Source: Planctomycetota bacterium (lineage in GTDB: Bacteria; Planctomycetota; Phycisphaerae; Phycisphaerales; SM1A02). Taken from it: 8,273 nt of DNA. Below the pieces are notes generated by a model, which did not search any database, had not been told where the DNA came from, and worked only from the letters and a program-made list of their open reading frames with translations. Below, in pieces: positions 1 through 7,192 of this stretch; the stretch's first letter is position 1; the number at the start of each line of letters is the position of its first letter. Location of the stretch: positions 1-8,273 of the forward strand of contig RFOC01000080.1 of assembly GCA_009926815.1 (NCBI GenBank). The letters are read 5' to 3'. Made by a program: the position numbers and the translations under genes.

Positions 1-177
1 CACCTTCAGTTCGCCCAGCACCGGGTGCTTGAGCACCAGGGTGTCCGCGCTCTCGCTCACGAGCGCGGCGCGGATGGTGTCACCGGAGGCGAGCGTGACC
101 AGCACGTCGTCGGCGCGGGAGGCGCCTGCGAAGGTCAGGGCTGCGAGAACGGCGAGAAGCGAAGGGCGGTGCATCAT
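1..177 (-). CDS. N-terminal fragment of exported protein, DUF481-like (partial)
   Basis: On the minus strand the frame opens with two adjacent ATGs (172-177) and runs off the left edge after 59 residues, so only the N-terminus is visible. It begins with a Sec-type signal peptide: MMHR, then a hydrophobic core (SLLAVLAALTFAGA), with likely cleavage after ASRA near residue 22. The mature part starts DDVLVTLASGDTIRAALV and continues with TLVLKHPVLGELKV. This short beta-rich opening (GD-I-x-G/A-x-L-V, then D-T-L-V-L-x-H-P-V-L-G) is what I recall from planctomycete proteins that carry a DUF481 outer-membrane beta-barrel further on. The barrel lies outside the window, so the family call is an inference. 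There is no clear Shine-Dalgarno upstream, and either ATG could be the start. The gene is divergent from the operon and probably unrelated to it. Confidence 0.75.
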   Translation of the reverse strand, partial: MMHRPSLLAVLAALTFAGASRADDVLVTLASGDTIRAALVSESADTLVLKHPVLGELKV

Positions 178-279
178 GGTGAGAGGTGGCTGGATTTTCC
201 GGGACTGTTTCGAGGTCCGGCCGCAGGCTTTGGTCGACAGGGCCGCGGCGGGAACCTCGTCACGGTAGGCTAACGACCC
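178..279. promoter_or_regulatory. Divergent intergenic region (presumed promoters, not resolved)
   Basis: This is the only non-coding stretch longer than a few bases. It separates the minus-strand exported protein from the plus-strand operon and must hold both promoters if they lie in the window. I see no convincing -35/-10 pair for either strand. TAGGCT at 266-271 is weakly -10-like but has no -35 at a normal distance, and it lies only 8 nt before the ATG at 280. There is no Shine-Dalgarno before 280, so a leaderless transcript or a later start remains possible. The promoter role is inferred only from the divergent layout. Confidence 0.4.
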
Positions 280-1476
280 ATGGCTGCCCCCGCCACGGCC
301 TCCAACCCGCTCATGCATCCGGTCCGGGATCTGGTGGGACGCCTGCACTGCCCCAGCTGCTGGCATGCCCTGCGGCCCGCCGATGCGCTGTTCATCGCGG
401 AGGATCCCAGGCTGCTGGGAGACCCGGTGGCGGGCGCCGACGAGGCGCTGCGCTTCCTGCCCAGCCGCTTCGACCTGACCGGGGCGGCCCTGGATCCGGA
501 GGGCGCGCGCTGCACGCGGCTGGCCTGCCCGCGATGCCGACGGGAGATCCCGCGGTCCATGCTTGAACTGCCCGCGACCATCGTGAGCGTGGTGGGGGCG
601 CCCGGCGCCGGCAAGAGCCACCTGCTGGCCAGCGCCATCTGGTCCATGCGGCGGGATGCGGACCGTCTGGGACTGCAGGTGATCGATGCCGAGCCGCGGC
701 TCCACGCTCGATTGCACGCGTGGGAGAACCGCCTCTTCGGTTCCGCGGAGGGGCCGAGGCGCCTGGAGAAGACCGAGACCAGCGGAGGCCAGGGCTACGC
801 CAGCGTGCGCATCGAGGGTCGCACGGAGGTGGTGCCGGCGCCGTTCGTCTTCACCCTTCGACGCGCCGCCGAGACCACGCCGGCCACCAGCCTGGTGCTC
901 TACGACAACGCGGGCGAGCATTTCCTGCCGGGCGCCGACGATGCACTTCGTCCCGTCACCAGGCACCTGGGTCGCAGCGAGGCGATCGTCTTCGTGCTGG
1001 ATCCGACGCAGGACCCCGGGTTCCGCGCGGCGGTGGGCCTTCCGCCGTCCACGCAGCCACCCGTCCGGCAGGACCTGGTGCTGTCCGAGATGGCGGCGCG
1101 CATCCGTCATCACCGCGGTCGTCGCACCGACGAGCGGCTGGATGTTCCGCTGGTGATCGCCATGGCCAAGGCCGACCTGTGGGCCGCGACCGCGCATGTG
1201 TCCATGCTCTCGGATCCCTTCGCCGTGGGCGGTGATCCGGTGGCGGCGCTTCGGCCAGGCCATCAGGCGTGCCTGGCGCTGGCGCGACGGGGATCGCCCG
1301 AGTTCGTGGCGGCCTTCGAGTCCGCCTTCGAGCGGGTGCTGCTGGTGCCGTGCTCCGGCCTGGGTCGCGACGCCGCGCCTCCGGAGGGCCCCGTGACGCC
1401 GCGATGGGCCGCCGTGCCCTTCGTGGCGGCGTGCGAATTCGGCGAGGGCGGTCGCCTGGGGAGCTTCAAGCCATGA
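280..1476 (+). CDS. Zinc-ribbon P-loop GTPase, DO-GTPase2-like
   Basis: A 398-residue soluble protein. The N-terminus carries a split treble-clef/zinc-ribbon: CPSC (C24, C27) and CPRC (C83, C86), with C78 nearby. A P-loop follows, GAPGAGKSH at 106-114 (K112, S113). DNAGEHF at 209-215 sits at the end of a hydrophobic strand (SLVLYD), matching the G3/Walker B position. FVLDPTQD (238-245) follows. AKAD at 296-299 stands where N/TKxD (G4) is expected, and VPCSGLG (356-362) fits G5. The order CPxC - CPxC - P-loop - DxAGE - LDP - KAD matches what I remember of DO-GTPase2, a GTPase found beside GAP1 in predicted bacterial conflict systems. The next gene is GAP1-like, which supports this. Likely role: a nucleotide-dependent switch or sensor in the cytoplasm controlling the membrane partners encoded downstream. 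Oddities: Ala replaces N/T in G4, and His follows the DNAGE motif. The ATG at 280 lacks a Shine-Dalgarno; M12 (313) is an alternative start. The GTPase class is fairly sure, the subfamily moderately so. Confidence 0.85.
   Translation: MAAPATASNPLMHPVRDLVGRLHCPSCWHALRPADALFIAEDPRLLGDPVAGADEALRFLPSRFDLTGAALDPEGARCTRLACPRCRREIPRSMLELPATIVSVVGAPGAGKSHLLASAIWSMRRDADRLGLQVIDAEPRLHARLHAWENRLFGSAEGPRRLEKTETSGGQGYASVRIEGRTEVVPAPFVFTLRRAAETTPATSLVLYDNAGEHFLPGADDALRPVTRHLGRSEAIVFVLDPTQDPGFRAAVGLPPSTQPPVRQDLVLSEMAARIRHHRGRRTDERLDVPLVIAMAKADLWAATAHVSMLSDPFAVGGDPVAALRPGHQACLALARRGSPEFVAAFESAFERVLLVPCSGLGRDAAPPEGPVTPRWAAVPFVAACEFGEGGRLGSFKP
1458..1463 (+). promoter_or_regulatory. Ribosome-binding site for the GAP1-like gene
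   Basis: GGGGAG lies 9 nt before the ATG at 1473, inside the end of the GTPase gene. It fixes this ATG as the start even though the reading frame is open for 68 more codons upstream. Confidence 0.6.
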
Positions 1477-2519
1477 GGGGCGAACTGGTCCACACCTCGC
1501 TGCCCCGAGGGCTGGATGGTGGCACGGGTTTCGTGGTGGCCGGCTGCACCGGCGGCATGCCTCGCACGCTGGCGGCGTCCATGGCGGACCTGTCCGGGCT
1601 GCCCGAGGCGTGGCCTGGCGCCTCGGACTGGGATCGCACGCTGCGGGCCACGCGCCCCATCGAGTGGCGAGGCGAACTGGCGTGGGTGGCCAGCGTGATC
1701 CGTCCCTGCGGTCTGGACCACACCGGTCGAGGCAACCGGATCGCGCACCACCGACTTCTGGATGCGTCCGAGACGCGCACCTGCGATCCCGTGTCGATGC
1801 TGCTGGACCATGAGCGATGGATGGCCGCGTGGAAGGGCGAGCCGCGCGAACTGGATGCCGAGCCGGTCACCCGGTCCATGCCCGGCCATGCGGGCGCGGC
1901 CGAGACATGGAAGCGCACCTTCGGTGACGCGGGTGTGGCCGCCGAGATGCTCGAGCATGCCTATCGGAGTGGCGTGGGCGCCTGGATCGTGGTGCCGTCG
2001 GGAACCGATCGACTGGCCATGCTCCATGAACTGGCCGGACTGCTGCCGCACGAGAACCGCTGGAAGCGCGGGTGGAGCACGCGTCCCCTTCGCCCCGTGG
2101 CCGTTCCGGCGCCGGTGATCGCCGTCGTGGATGAGCGTGAGCCGCTGGTGTGCGCGGCACCGGCCAACGCCGCGTGGATCCTGGTGCCTCGCATCGGTCA
2201 ACGGGCCGCGGCCTCGGACGCGCTGCTGCAGCGCGCCCGGGAGGGGCAGGGACCGTCCGCCGCGCCGGCTGGATCCGCGCCGACGGGCAGCGTGGCGTGG
2301 CAACCACCGGTTCGACTGTCCGCGCCTGGTCTGGAGGCGCCGGACCAGCCCGAGCGGCCCGGGCGGACGGTGCAGGTGTCCGGATCGAGCACGCCTGCCG
2401 CCGTGCCGCCGATCCGCGTGGAGCTCGAGCCTGCGCCGCGTTCGGGCGGTCGCATGCTCGCGTGGCTTGCGGCCGCGGCGATCGCCGCGATGCTGATCCT
2501 CTGGAGGGTCCTGGCATGA
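1473..2519 (+). CDS. Short tail-anchored GAP1-like GTPase-associated protein
   Basis: A 348-residue protein. The N-terminus reads HTSLPRGLDGGTGF (7-20), then TGGMP (26-30) and LDHTGRGNRIAHHRLLD (81-97). These are the landmarks I recall for the GAP1 N-terminal domain (type 2): a [YH]TS-x-RG opening, a GxGF turn and a D-x-TGRGN-x-x-AHH box. A second region, LLPHENRWKRGWSTRP (190-205), resembles the middle GAP1 segment of the form LP-x-x-x-RW. After about residue 255 comes a Pro/Ala/Gly-rich linker (to about 328), then a hydrophobic helix at 329-346 (LAWLAAAAIAAMLILWRV) ending two residues before the stop. It is therefore probably a tail-anchored inner-membrane protein with the GAP1-like part in the cytoplasm. 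As I recall, GAP1 proteins are usually much longer with further C-terminal domains, so this is a reduced, membrane-tethered form. Overlap with the GTPase gene suggests direct partnership, perhaps holding the GTPase at the membrane. Biochemical function is unknown; 'GTPase-associated' reflects genomic linkage. Confidence 0.75.
   Translation: MRGELVHTSLPRGLDGGTGFVVAGCTGGMPRTLAASMADLSGLPEAWPGASDWDRTLRATRPIEWRGELAWVASVIRPCGLDHTGRGNRIAHHRLLDASETRTCDPVSMLLDHERWMAAWKGEPRELDAEPVTRSMPGHAGAAETWKRTFGDAGVAAEMLEHAYRSGVGAWIVVPSGTDRLAMLHELAGLLPHENRWKRGWSTRPLRPVAVPAPVIAVVDEREPLVCAAPANAAWILVPRIGQRAAASDALLQRAREGQGPSAAPAGSAPTGSVAWQPPVRLSAPGLEAPDQPERPGRTVQVSGSSTPAAVPPIRVELEPAPRSGGRMLAWLAAAAIAAMLILWRVLA
2503..2508 (+). 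promoter_or_regulatory. Ribosome-binding site for the coiled-coil membrane protein gene
   Basis: GGAGGG lies 7 nt before the ATG at 2516, within the codons for the tail anchor of the preceding gene. It supports 2516 over the earlier in-frame ATG at 2150, which would overlap the GAP1-like gene by 370 nt. Confidence 0.7.
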
Positions 2520-5503
2520 GTTCGCCCGCGGCATCGGTGGCCGAGCGCATCCGCTCGCTGGTGCTCCAGGGCTCCGCGAGCCGCGAGGAGATCCGGGCGG
2601 CGGCCGAGGCGCATGCCGAGCAGGTTCGGCAGGTCAACGCGGATCTGGCGCGATGCGCGGCCTGGGCGGCGCGCGGGCTGATCAGCGAGACGGTGAGCCT
2701 GGGCGAGGCGCTGGACGTGGCCCGGCGGTCCACCACGCTGCGCCTGGAAGGCGCGGCCGAGGCATGGGCTGGACTGCTGCGAACGGCGGGTCTGGGTGGC
2801 GTCTCCCAGGTGGACGTGACGCTGCTGGAGGGATTCGTGGCGGCGGCAGGTCGCCATCAGGCCATGGCCGCCTCGCTGGCCGCCATGCGGCACGCGGCGC
2901 TGCGACGGGCGCCGCTGGTGGAGCGGCTCCTCACGCTGCGTGCGCTGGTCGACCGTGAGCCCCGGCAGCCCGCGTGGCTGGAGGGCGTGCGTCGTCTGGA
3001 GCGCGAGGCGGCCACGGCGCTGGCGGATGCCGCGCGGCGCGCGGTGGAGGATCACGATGCGGTGCTGGCGTCGCAGGTGGTCCACTGGGCCGAGCAACTG
3101 ACGATTCCCATGGAGGAGCATCGCGAGGTGCTGGGCCGGGCCGCCGAGCTGGCGGCCGCGGATCGCCAGACGGTGCTCCTGGCGCAGGCCCGGTCCTGCG
3201 CGGATCGGCTGCATGCCGCGGCCACGGCCATGGACTGGTCCGGGCTGGAGCAGGTGGCTCGCCAGTGGCAGGAGCTCACGGCCTCGTGGGATCCCGGCGC
3301 GGAGCTGCGGTCGGAGGTCGAGCCGCCGCTGGACCTGCTGCGGCGCGAGCGGGAGCGTCGTCGCGAGGATCGTGCGCGGACCGAGGTGCTGCAGCGGCTG
3401 GAGCTGGCGCTGGACCAGGCCGCTCCCATGGACGAGCTGGAACGCCTGGCCGATGCCGCCACGCGCGCCGACGCGGCGCTGCCCGCGGCCATGGGGCGTC
3501 GGCTGGAGGAACGTCGGCAGCGGGAGGCGGCGGCGCGTGGCCGCAGGCGGGCGCTCCTGGTCGCCGGCGTGGCGCTCCTGGCGGCGGCACTGGGCACGGC
3601 GGGCTGGTTCGGCTGGCAGTGGCGAGCGCGTGAGGCCCGGCTCTCGGGCGGGCTGGCCACGGTGGACGCCTCGCTGACCTCGGGAAATCTGGCCGCCGCG
3701 GAGAAGGTGCTCGATGCGCTCTCGACCTTCTCGGCGCGACCCGAGTGGATCGCCGCGTCGCAGCGGGTGAAGTCCGCGCGTGAGGCGGACCAGGCCGCGC
3801 GTGCCGCGGCGGAGGCCACGCTGCGGGACGCACGCGCGCTTGCCGAGACGGGCAAGGATCCGGTCGCCCTGGAGGCCCGAGCCATGGAACTGCGTGCGTC
3901 GATCGAGCGTCAGCGGCCCGAGCAGCGCGAGGCCTTCGCCCAGGCGGCGACGGCGCTGCAGGCAGCCGCGGCGGCGCTGCGGGAGCGGGCGGCGGGGGAA
4001 TCACGCATGGCGCTGCAGCGACTGCAGGGCGCGCTGGCGGCGGTCCAGGATCCGGCGGCGCAGGAGAGCACTCGATTCGATCGCACCGCGTGGAGCGCAC
4101 TGGCCCAGCGGCTCAATGGCATCGCCGATGAGGCGCGCACCGCGGCCACGGCCGCCGCGGGCACGCCGGAGGGACGCACCGCCGCCGAGGCGCTTGGCGC
4201 GATCGCTACCTCGGCCGAGGCCCGGGCGAAGGCCGCCTCGGACCGCGCGGACCGCATCGATCGCGTGGTCGATGGACTCAAGAGGATCGAGCGGTTCTCC
4301 GCGGACGAGCAGGTCACGCTGGACCAGTGGGAGCGGCTGCTGGCCGAGGGCGGCGATCTGCTTGCGGCGCGCGGCATGCTCCGAAGCTGCGAGGCGGGTC
4401 GCGATGCGGCGAAGGCCGGCGTGGCCATCCGCGCGTGGCGCACGGTGGTGGTGCCGGCGCTGGTGGCGGGTCGGACCGGTGGCGCCCCGGGACTGACGGG
4501 CGTGGACTGGGGCGAGCCCGGATCGGCCCGGCAACTGGACACGGTCCTGACCCGGCATCTCGATGAGCACCCCGCCACGCCGCATCGGTCCTCGGCCGAG
4601 GCCCTTCGATCGCTGGCGCGCCGCACGATGTCGGTGAGCGGCTCGAGCGGCTCGCTGGGTGCGTCGGCCATGCAGGCCCTTCGCCAGATGGGCTACGCCG
4701 GACTGGTCGAGCAGTCGTTCGATGGAGGCCGCGTGCTCTACCGGCGTCGCGCCGCGGACAGCACGGACGCGTGGGGTCAGGCGATCGAGTCGCGGTCGGA
4801 CCTGGGCAAGGATCCCTCGCAGCTGCGGACCCGCAAGCCGGTGACGTGGCGGCCCACGGCGAAGGAACGTGCCTGGCCCGCGGCGGCCGTCTTCGCCACG
4901 GGCGAGCAGGCCCTGCAGGGGGCCGAGGGGCGTGCCGCGCGCGACGCGTGGCTTCGCATGCTGACGGATCTGCGGGCCGCCCAGACCAGCGATCCGCTCA
5001 TGCAGTGGCACGCCATGCGGGATCTCTGGCGCGGCTGGCTGCAGCTCTTCGCGGACGAGACCGATCCCGAGGATGCGGCCGCGGCACGCTGGGTCCGTGG
5101 TCTGGATGGCGTGTCCGTGCTGGCCAGCGAGGATCCCGTGCTGCTGGGCATGTCGGACCCGGGCACCCGGGTGGAGGCGATCCGTCGCACCGCGCGCGAG
5201 CAGCTGGGTTCGGCGTTCGATCCCTCGCGGCTGGTGGCGGCAGCGCGGCGTCGCGACGCCCTGATCGACGTGAATGCGCGGCCCCTGGCTGCGGCGGCGA
5301 TCGTCAGGCCCTCGGCCTCGGGCGTTCTTTCCGTGACGGGCGTGCCCGAGGGCACCGAGGTGCTGGTGCCCGCTCGCCTGGCGATGGGGTGGGGTCTGGC
5401 TCCCGCCCGAGTCACGTCATCGGAACTGCAGTGGGCGGGGCAGGCACCGGAACCGCCGGTCACCTGGCCCCAGACGCTCTTCGTTCCCGGAGGAAATCCA
5501 TGA
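2516..5503 (+). CDS. Large helical/coiled-coil single-span membrane protein of unknown family
   Basis: A 995-residue protein that I cannot assign to a named family. Residues 1-341 are almost wholly helical and rich in Ala, Arg, Glu and Leu, with heptad-like stretches (for example around 290-341). A basic patch GRRR (342-345) precedes one membrane span at 346-367 (ALLVAGVALLAAALGTAGWFGW). By the positive-inside rule the first third would be cytoplasmic and the last about 625 residues periplasmic. Residues about 375-430 look like helical-repeat (TPR-like) segments, about 430-600 is an Ala-rich coiled coil, and from about 640 the composition becomes mixed. The last 70 or so residues (SGVLSVTGVPEGTEVLVPAR and following) look beta-rich. 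There is no signal peptide, enzyme motif or peptidoglycan-binding motif. It lies between the GAP1-like gene and the channel gene and overlaps both by 4 nt. It could be the rod or scaffold linking cytoplasmic GTPase parts to the motor, comparable in role to the long tail of ZorA. That role is inference. Confidence 0.8.
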   Translation: MSSPAASVAERIRSLVLQGSASREEIRAAAEAHAEQVRQVNADLARCAAWAARGLISETVSLGEALDVARRSTTLRLEGAAEAWAGLLRTAGLGGVSQVDVTLLEGFVAAAGRHQAMAASLAAMRHAALRRAPLVERLLTLRALVDREPRQPAWLEGVRRLEREAATALADAARRAVEDHDAVLASQVVHWAEQLTIPMEEHREVLGRAAELAAADRQTVLLAQARSCADRLHAAATAMDWSGLEQVARQWQELTASWDPGAELRSEVEPPLDLLRRERERRREDRARTEVLQRLELALDQAAPMDELERLADAATRADAALPAAMGRRLEERRQREAAARGRRRALLVAGVALLAAALGTAGWFGWQWRAREARLSGGLATVDASLTSGNLAAAEKVLDALSTFSARPEWIAASQRVKSAREADQAARAAAEATLRDARALAETGKDPVALEARAMELRASIERQRPEQREAFAQAATALQAAAAALRERAAGESRMALQRLQGALAAVQDPAAQESTRFDRTAWSALAQRLNGIADEARTAATAAAGTPEGRTAAEALGAIATSAEARAKAASDRADRIDRVVDGLKRIERFSADEQVTLDQWERLLAEGGDLLAARGMLRSCEAGRDAAKAGVAIRAWRTVVVPALVAGRTGGAPGLTGVDWGEPGSARQLDTVLTRHLDEHPATPHRSSAEALRSLARRTMSVSGSSGSLGASAMQALRQMGYAGLVEQSFDGGRVLYRRRAADSTDAWGQAIESRSDLGKDPSQLRTRKPVTWRPTAKERAWPAAAVFATGEQALQGAEGRAARDAWLRMLTDLRAAQTSDPLMQWHAMRDLWRGWLQLFADETDPEDAAAARWVRGLDGVSVLASEDPVLLGMSDPGTRVEAIRRTAREQLGSAFDPSRLVAAARRRDALIDVNARPLAAAAIVRPSASGVLSVTGVPEGTEVLVPARLAMGWGLAPARVTSSELQWAGQAPEPPVTWPQTLFVPGGNP
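5489..5494 (+). promoter_or_regulatory. Strong ribosome-binding site for the channel gene
   Basis: GGAGGA lies 5 nt before the ATG at 5500, the best Shine-Dalgarno in the operon. It fixes that start, although the reading frame is open for 243 codons further upstream. It may raise output of the channel subunit relative to its neighbours, as expected for a 5:2 type assembly. Confidence 0.75.
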
Positions 5504-6633
5504 ACCGTCCCGCGCGACCCTCGTCGGCTCCCGCCCCGGTGCTCCGATTCGCCAGCGTCGATCCCGAGAGCCGACTCGGGCTTCCGGTGGGCCGCTACAC
5601 CACGCCCTCCATGGCCTGCAGCCTGATCGTGGCCCTGGTCCTCATGGCCGTGATCTACGGTGGAGCGTTCCCGTTCCGCGGGCATGGCTTCGGCGCCACG
5701 GTGTGGCGATACCTGACGGCCTTCGACCGCATCCCCGTGGCCATCGCGTTCTTCAGCTGCTGGAGCCTCTCCATCATCGGCCTCAAGCTGCTGAAGGTCC
5801 GTGCCCAGCGGCGCGCGTTGCGCGTGCGCTTCGCCCCGGACGATCCCGACTGGCACGTGAGCCGAGCCACGGCCATGCAGGTGGTGGAGGCGGTCGAGGG
5901 CGCGGTGGAGGGGACCGAGCACTTCATGTACCTGCACCGCGTCACCGGCGCCCTGCGAAGCGTCCGCAACGTGGGTCGCGTGGCGGACCTGGACGAGATG
6001 CTCTCGCAGCGTGCCGAGGACGACGAGATCCAGGTGGACGGCGGCTACGTGCCCGTGCGGGCGTTCATCTGGGCCATTCCCGTGCTGGGCTTCATCGGCA
6101 CGGTGCTGGGATTGACCGAGGCCATCGGCCAGTTCGGCAGCGTGCTGGCCCAGAAGCAGGATGACCTGCAGGGCCTGACGCGGCAGCTCACCCAGGTGAT
6201 TGGCGGACTGGACACGGCCTTCGTGACCACGGGCGAGGGGCTGGTGATGGCGCTCGTCATCCATCTGGCGCTCACCTTCGCGCGGCGCGCGGATGACACG
6301 CTGCTGGACGAGTGCCGGGACGCGTGCGCGCGACACGTGACCAGCCGGGTGCGGGTGGCCGAGGGGACGGCCTGCGGCCTGAACCATGGGCCGGCGGCGT
6401 CGCGGCGACGAGGCGCCCGTCTCCTTCTTCTCCTTCCAGGACGTGATGATGTGCACGATCGGCGTGACGATCGTGATCACCATGGTGCTGGTGCTGCAGC
6501 TGGGTGCCGCGGCCGCCCGGGTGACCGCCACGGCCTCGGCGCTCAGCGTGGCGCCGGACCATGCCGCGCTGGCGAACGAGGCGAGGGACCTGCGACGTCG
6601 GCTGGAGGTGGCCGCGGCGCGCGCGGGCGGTGA
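5500..6633 (+). CDS. MotA/TolQ/ExbB-type proton channel subunit (3' end uncertain)
   Basis: As read, 377 residues. Four membrane spans are visible: about 36-55, 79-98, 186-206 and 237-260. The third carries the hallmark PVLGFIGTVLGLTEAI (194-209) and the fourth DTAFVTTGEGLVMAL (238-252), matching the conserved P-x-LG-x-x-GTV-x-G and TT-x-x-GL boxes of MotA/TolQ/ExbB. A cytoplasmic loop of about 85 residues lies between spans 2 and 3, as in that family. It would form the multimeric ring that turns proton flow into movement around the B-type subunits encoded next. The recognisable protein ends near residue 296. The final 81 or so residues are an out-of-frame reading through the start of the next gene, with a low-complexity Arg/Gly/Ala composition. 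A one-base shift between 6341 and 6379 would instead stop the protein at TGA 6380-6382, 3 nt before the next ATG. So the true end may be 6382. Family call is firm, the end is not. Confidence 0.85.
   Translation: MNRPARPSSAPAPVLRFASVDPESRLGLPVGRYTTPSMACSLIVALVLMAVIYGGAFPFRGHGFGATVWRYLTAFDRIPVAIAFFSCWSLSIIGLKLLKVRAQRRALRVRFAPDDPDWHVSRATAMQVVEAVEGAVEGTEHFMYLHRVTGALRSVRNVGRVADLDEMLSQRAEDDEIQVDGGYVPVRAFIWAIPVLGFIGTVLGLTEAIGQFGSVLAQKQDDLQGLTRQLTQVIGGLDTAFVTTGEGLVMALVIHLALTFARRADDTLLDECRDACARHVTSRVRVAEGTACGLNHGPAASRRRGARLLLLLPGRDDVHDRRDDRDHHGAGAAAGCRGRPGDRHGLGAQRGAGPCRAGERGEGPATSAGGGRGARGR
6341..6382 (+). other. Suspected one-base frame disruption at the end of the channel gene
   Basis: In the channel gene's frame no stop occurs until 6631-6633. 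In the +1 frame there are stops at 6338-6340 and 6380-6382. Removing a single base anywhere between them, for example one G of the GGGG run at 6363-6366, would end the channel protein as VAEGRPAA-stop just before ATG 6386. Possible explanations are an assembly or sequencing indel, a recent natural mutation, a +1 programmed shift, or a genuine long overlap. No recognised slippery motif was seen. Confidence 0.45.
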
Positions 6634-7192
6634 TTCGGACCGCGACCGCGCGCAGCTCCGGCAGGACGTGCTTCGTCAGAACGACCGCGCCCAGCGACTG
6701 GAGCGCCGCGCTCGCGAGGCCATGGAGCGGCTCCGGCTGGTGTCCGCCCGCTCGTCGGCGGATCCGGCGGCGGTGGAGGCGGCCGACCTGCTGCAGCGCC
6801 GCGAGGAGCTGGAGGATCGTCTTCGCACCGAATCGCTGCGCCGCCGCGTGACGTACCTGCTGGCGCCCGAGGACCGCAAGCCCGTGATCGTGGAGGTCTC
6901 GGGCGACCGGCTGGTGGCGGGGACCACGCTGGAGCGTGACGCGCCGCTGGCGCTGCCGCTGGTGGATGCCGGCAGTGCGGCGGAGCTGCTGTCCGCCTGG
7001 ATGGCTGCGCTGCCCCAGGGTGATCGTCGGAGCGTGCTCTTCGTGGTGAAACCCTCGGGCGTGGCGGCGTATCGCGCGGTGCGCGAGCGGTTGCTGGCGC
7101 TGCCGGGCATGGCGGACGTGCCCACGGGCCTGGACCTGATTCCCGAGGACGCCTTCACCAGCGACCGCTTCCGCGGCGGGGACCAGCCATGA
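6386..7192 (+). CDS. MotB/ExbD-like single-span stator-type subunit, first of two
   Basis: A 268-residue protein. It has a basic N-terminus (GRRRRGDE), then FFSFQDV with D19 at the membrane entrance and a single span of about 22-40 (MCTIGVTIVITMVLVLQLG). This is the plan of MotB, ExbD and ZorB, where an Asp in the same place carries protons. A charged coiled coil follows (about 59-155). The C-terminal domain (about 160-255) holds PVIVEVSGD, then SVLFVVKPSGVAAYRAV and GLDLIPED, a strand-helix-strand pattern like the ExbD periplasmic domain. No OmpA-type peptidoglycan-binding motif is visible. Start: an in-frame TGA at 6380-6382 bars any upstream extension, and third-position GC is very high from 6386 on, so the first 82 codons are real even though the channel frame overlaps them. 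There is no clear Shine-Dalgarno, so translation may depend on the upstream gene. An automatic caller that trusts the overlapping frame could wrongly move this start to 6722 and lose the membrane span. Confidence 0.85.
   Translation: MGRRRRGDEAPVSFFSFQDVMMCTIGVTIVITMVLVLQLGAAAARVTATASALSVAPDHAALANEARDLRRRLEVAAARAGGDSDRDRAQLRQDVLRQNDRAQRLERRAREAMERLRLVSARSSADPAAVEAADLLQRREELEDRLRTESLRRRVTYLLAPEDRKPVIVEVSGDRLVAGTTLERDAPLALPLVDAGSAAELLSAWMAALPQGDRRSVLFVVKPSGVAAYRAVRERLLALPGMADVPTGLDLIPEDAFTSDRFRGGDQP
7178..7182 (+). promoter_or_regulatory. Weak ribosome-binding site for the last operon gene
   Basis: GGGGA lies 6 nt before the ATG at 7189, inside the end of the preceding gene. It is modest but well spaced, and together with the ATGA overlap it supports this start. 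Confidence 0.45.

Noticed and set aside
251..275. GGAACC followed by TAAC as an ECF sigma-type promoter
   Set aside because: The second element is too close to the ATG and does not match a clear -10. In GC-rich DNA a GGAAC match is weak evidence alone.
2150..2515. Upstream extension of the coiled-coil gene to an earlier ATG
   Set aside because: It would overlap the GAP1-like gene by 370 nt in another frame. ATG 2516 has GGAGGG at 7 nt and the ATGA overlap typical of this operon.
1263..2736. Minus-strand open frames opposite the GAP1-like gene
   Set aside because: Arg/Pro/Ala-rich products without domains, opposite a gene with conserved motifs and a good ribosome-binding site.
4771..5499. 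Upstream extension of the channel gene frame
   Set aside because: It is a shadow of the coiled-coil gene. ATG 5500 has a strong GGAGGA site, and the extension has low-complexity Arg/Gly/Ala sequence.
4777..6531. Long minus-strand open frame (584 codons) opposite the coiled-coil and channel genes
   Set aside because: It is antisense to clearly coding frames with recognisable families, has low-complexity Arg/His/Gly-rich content and no motif. Long spurious frames are expected in DNA this GC-rich.
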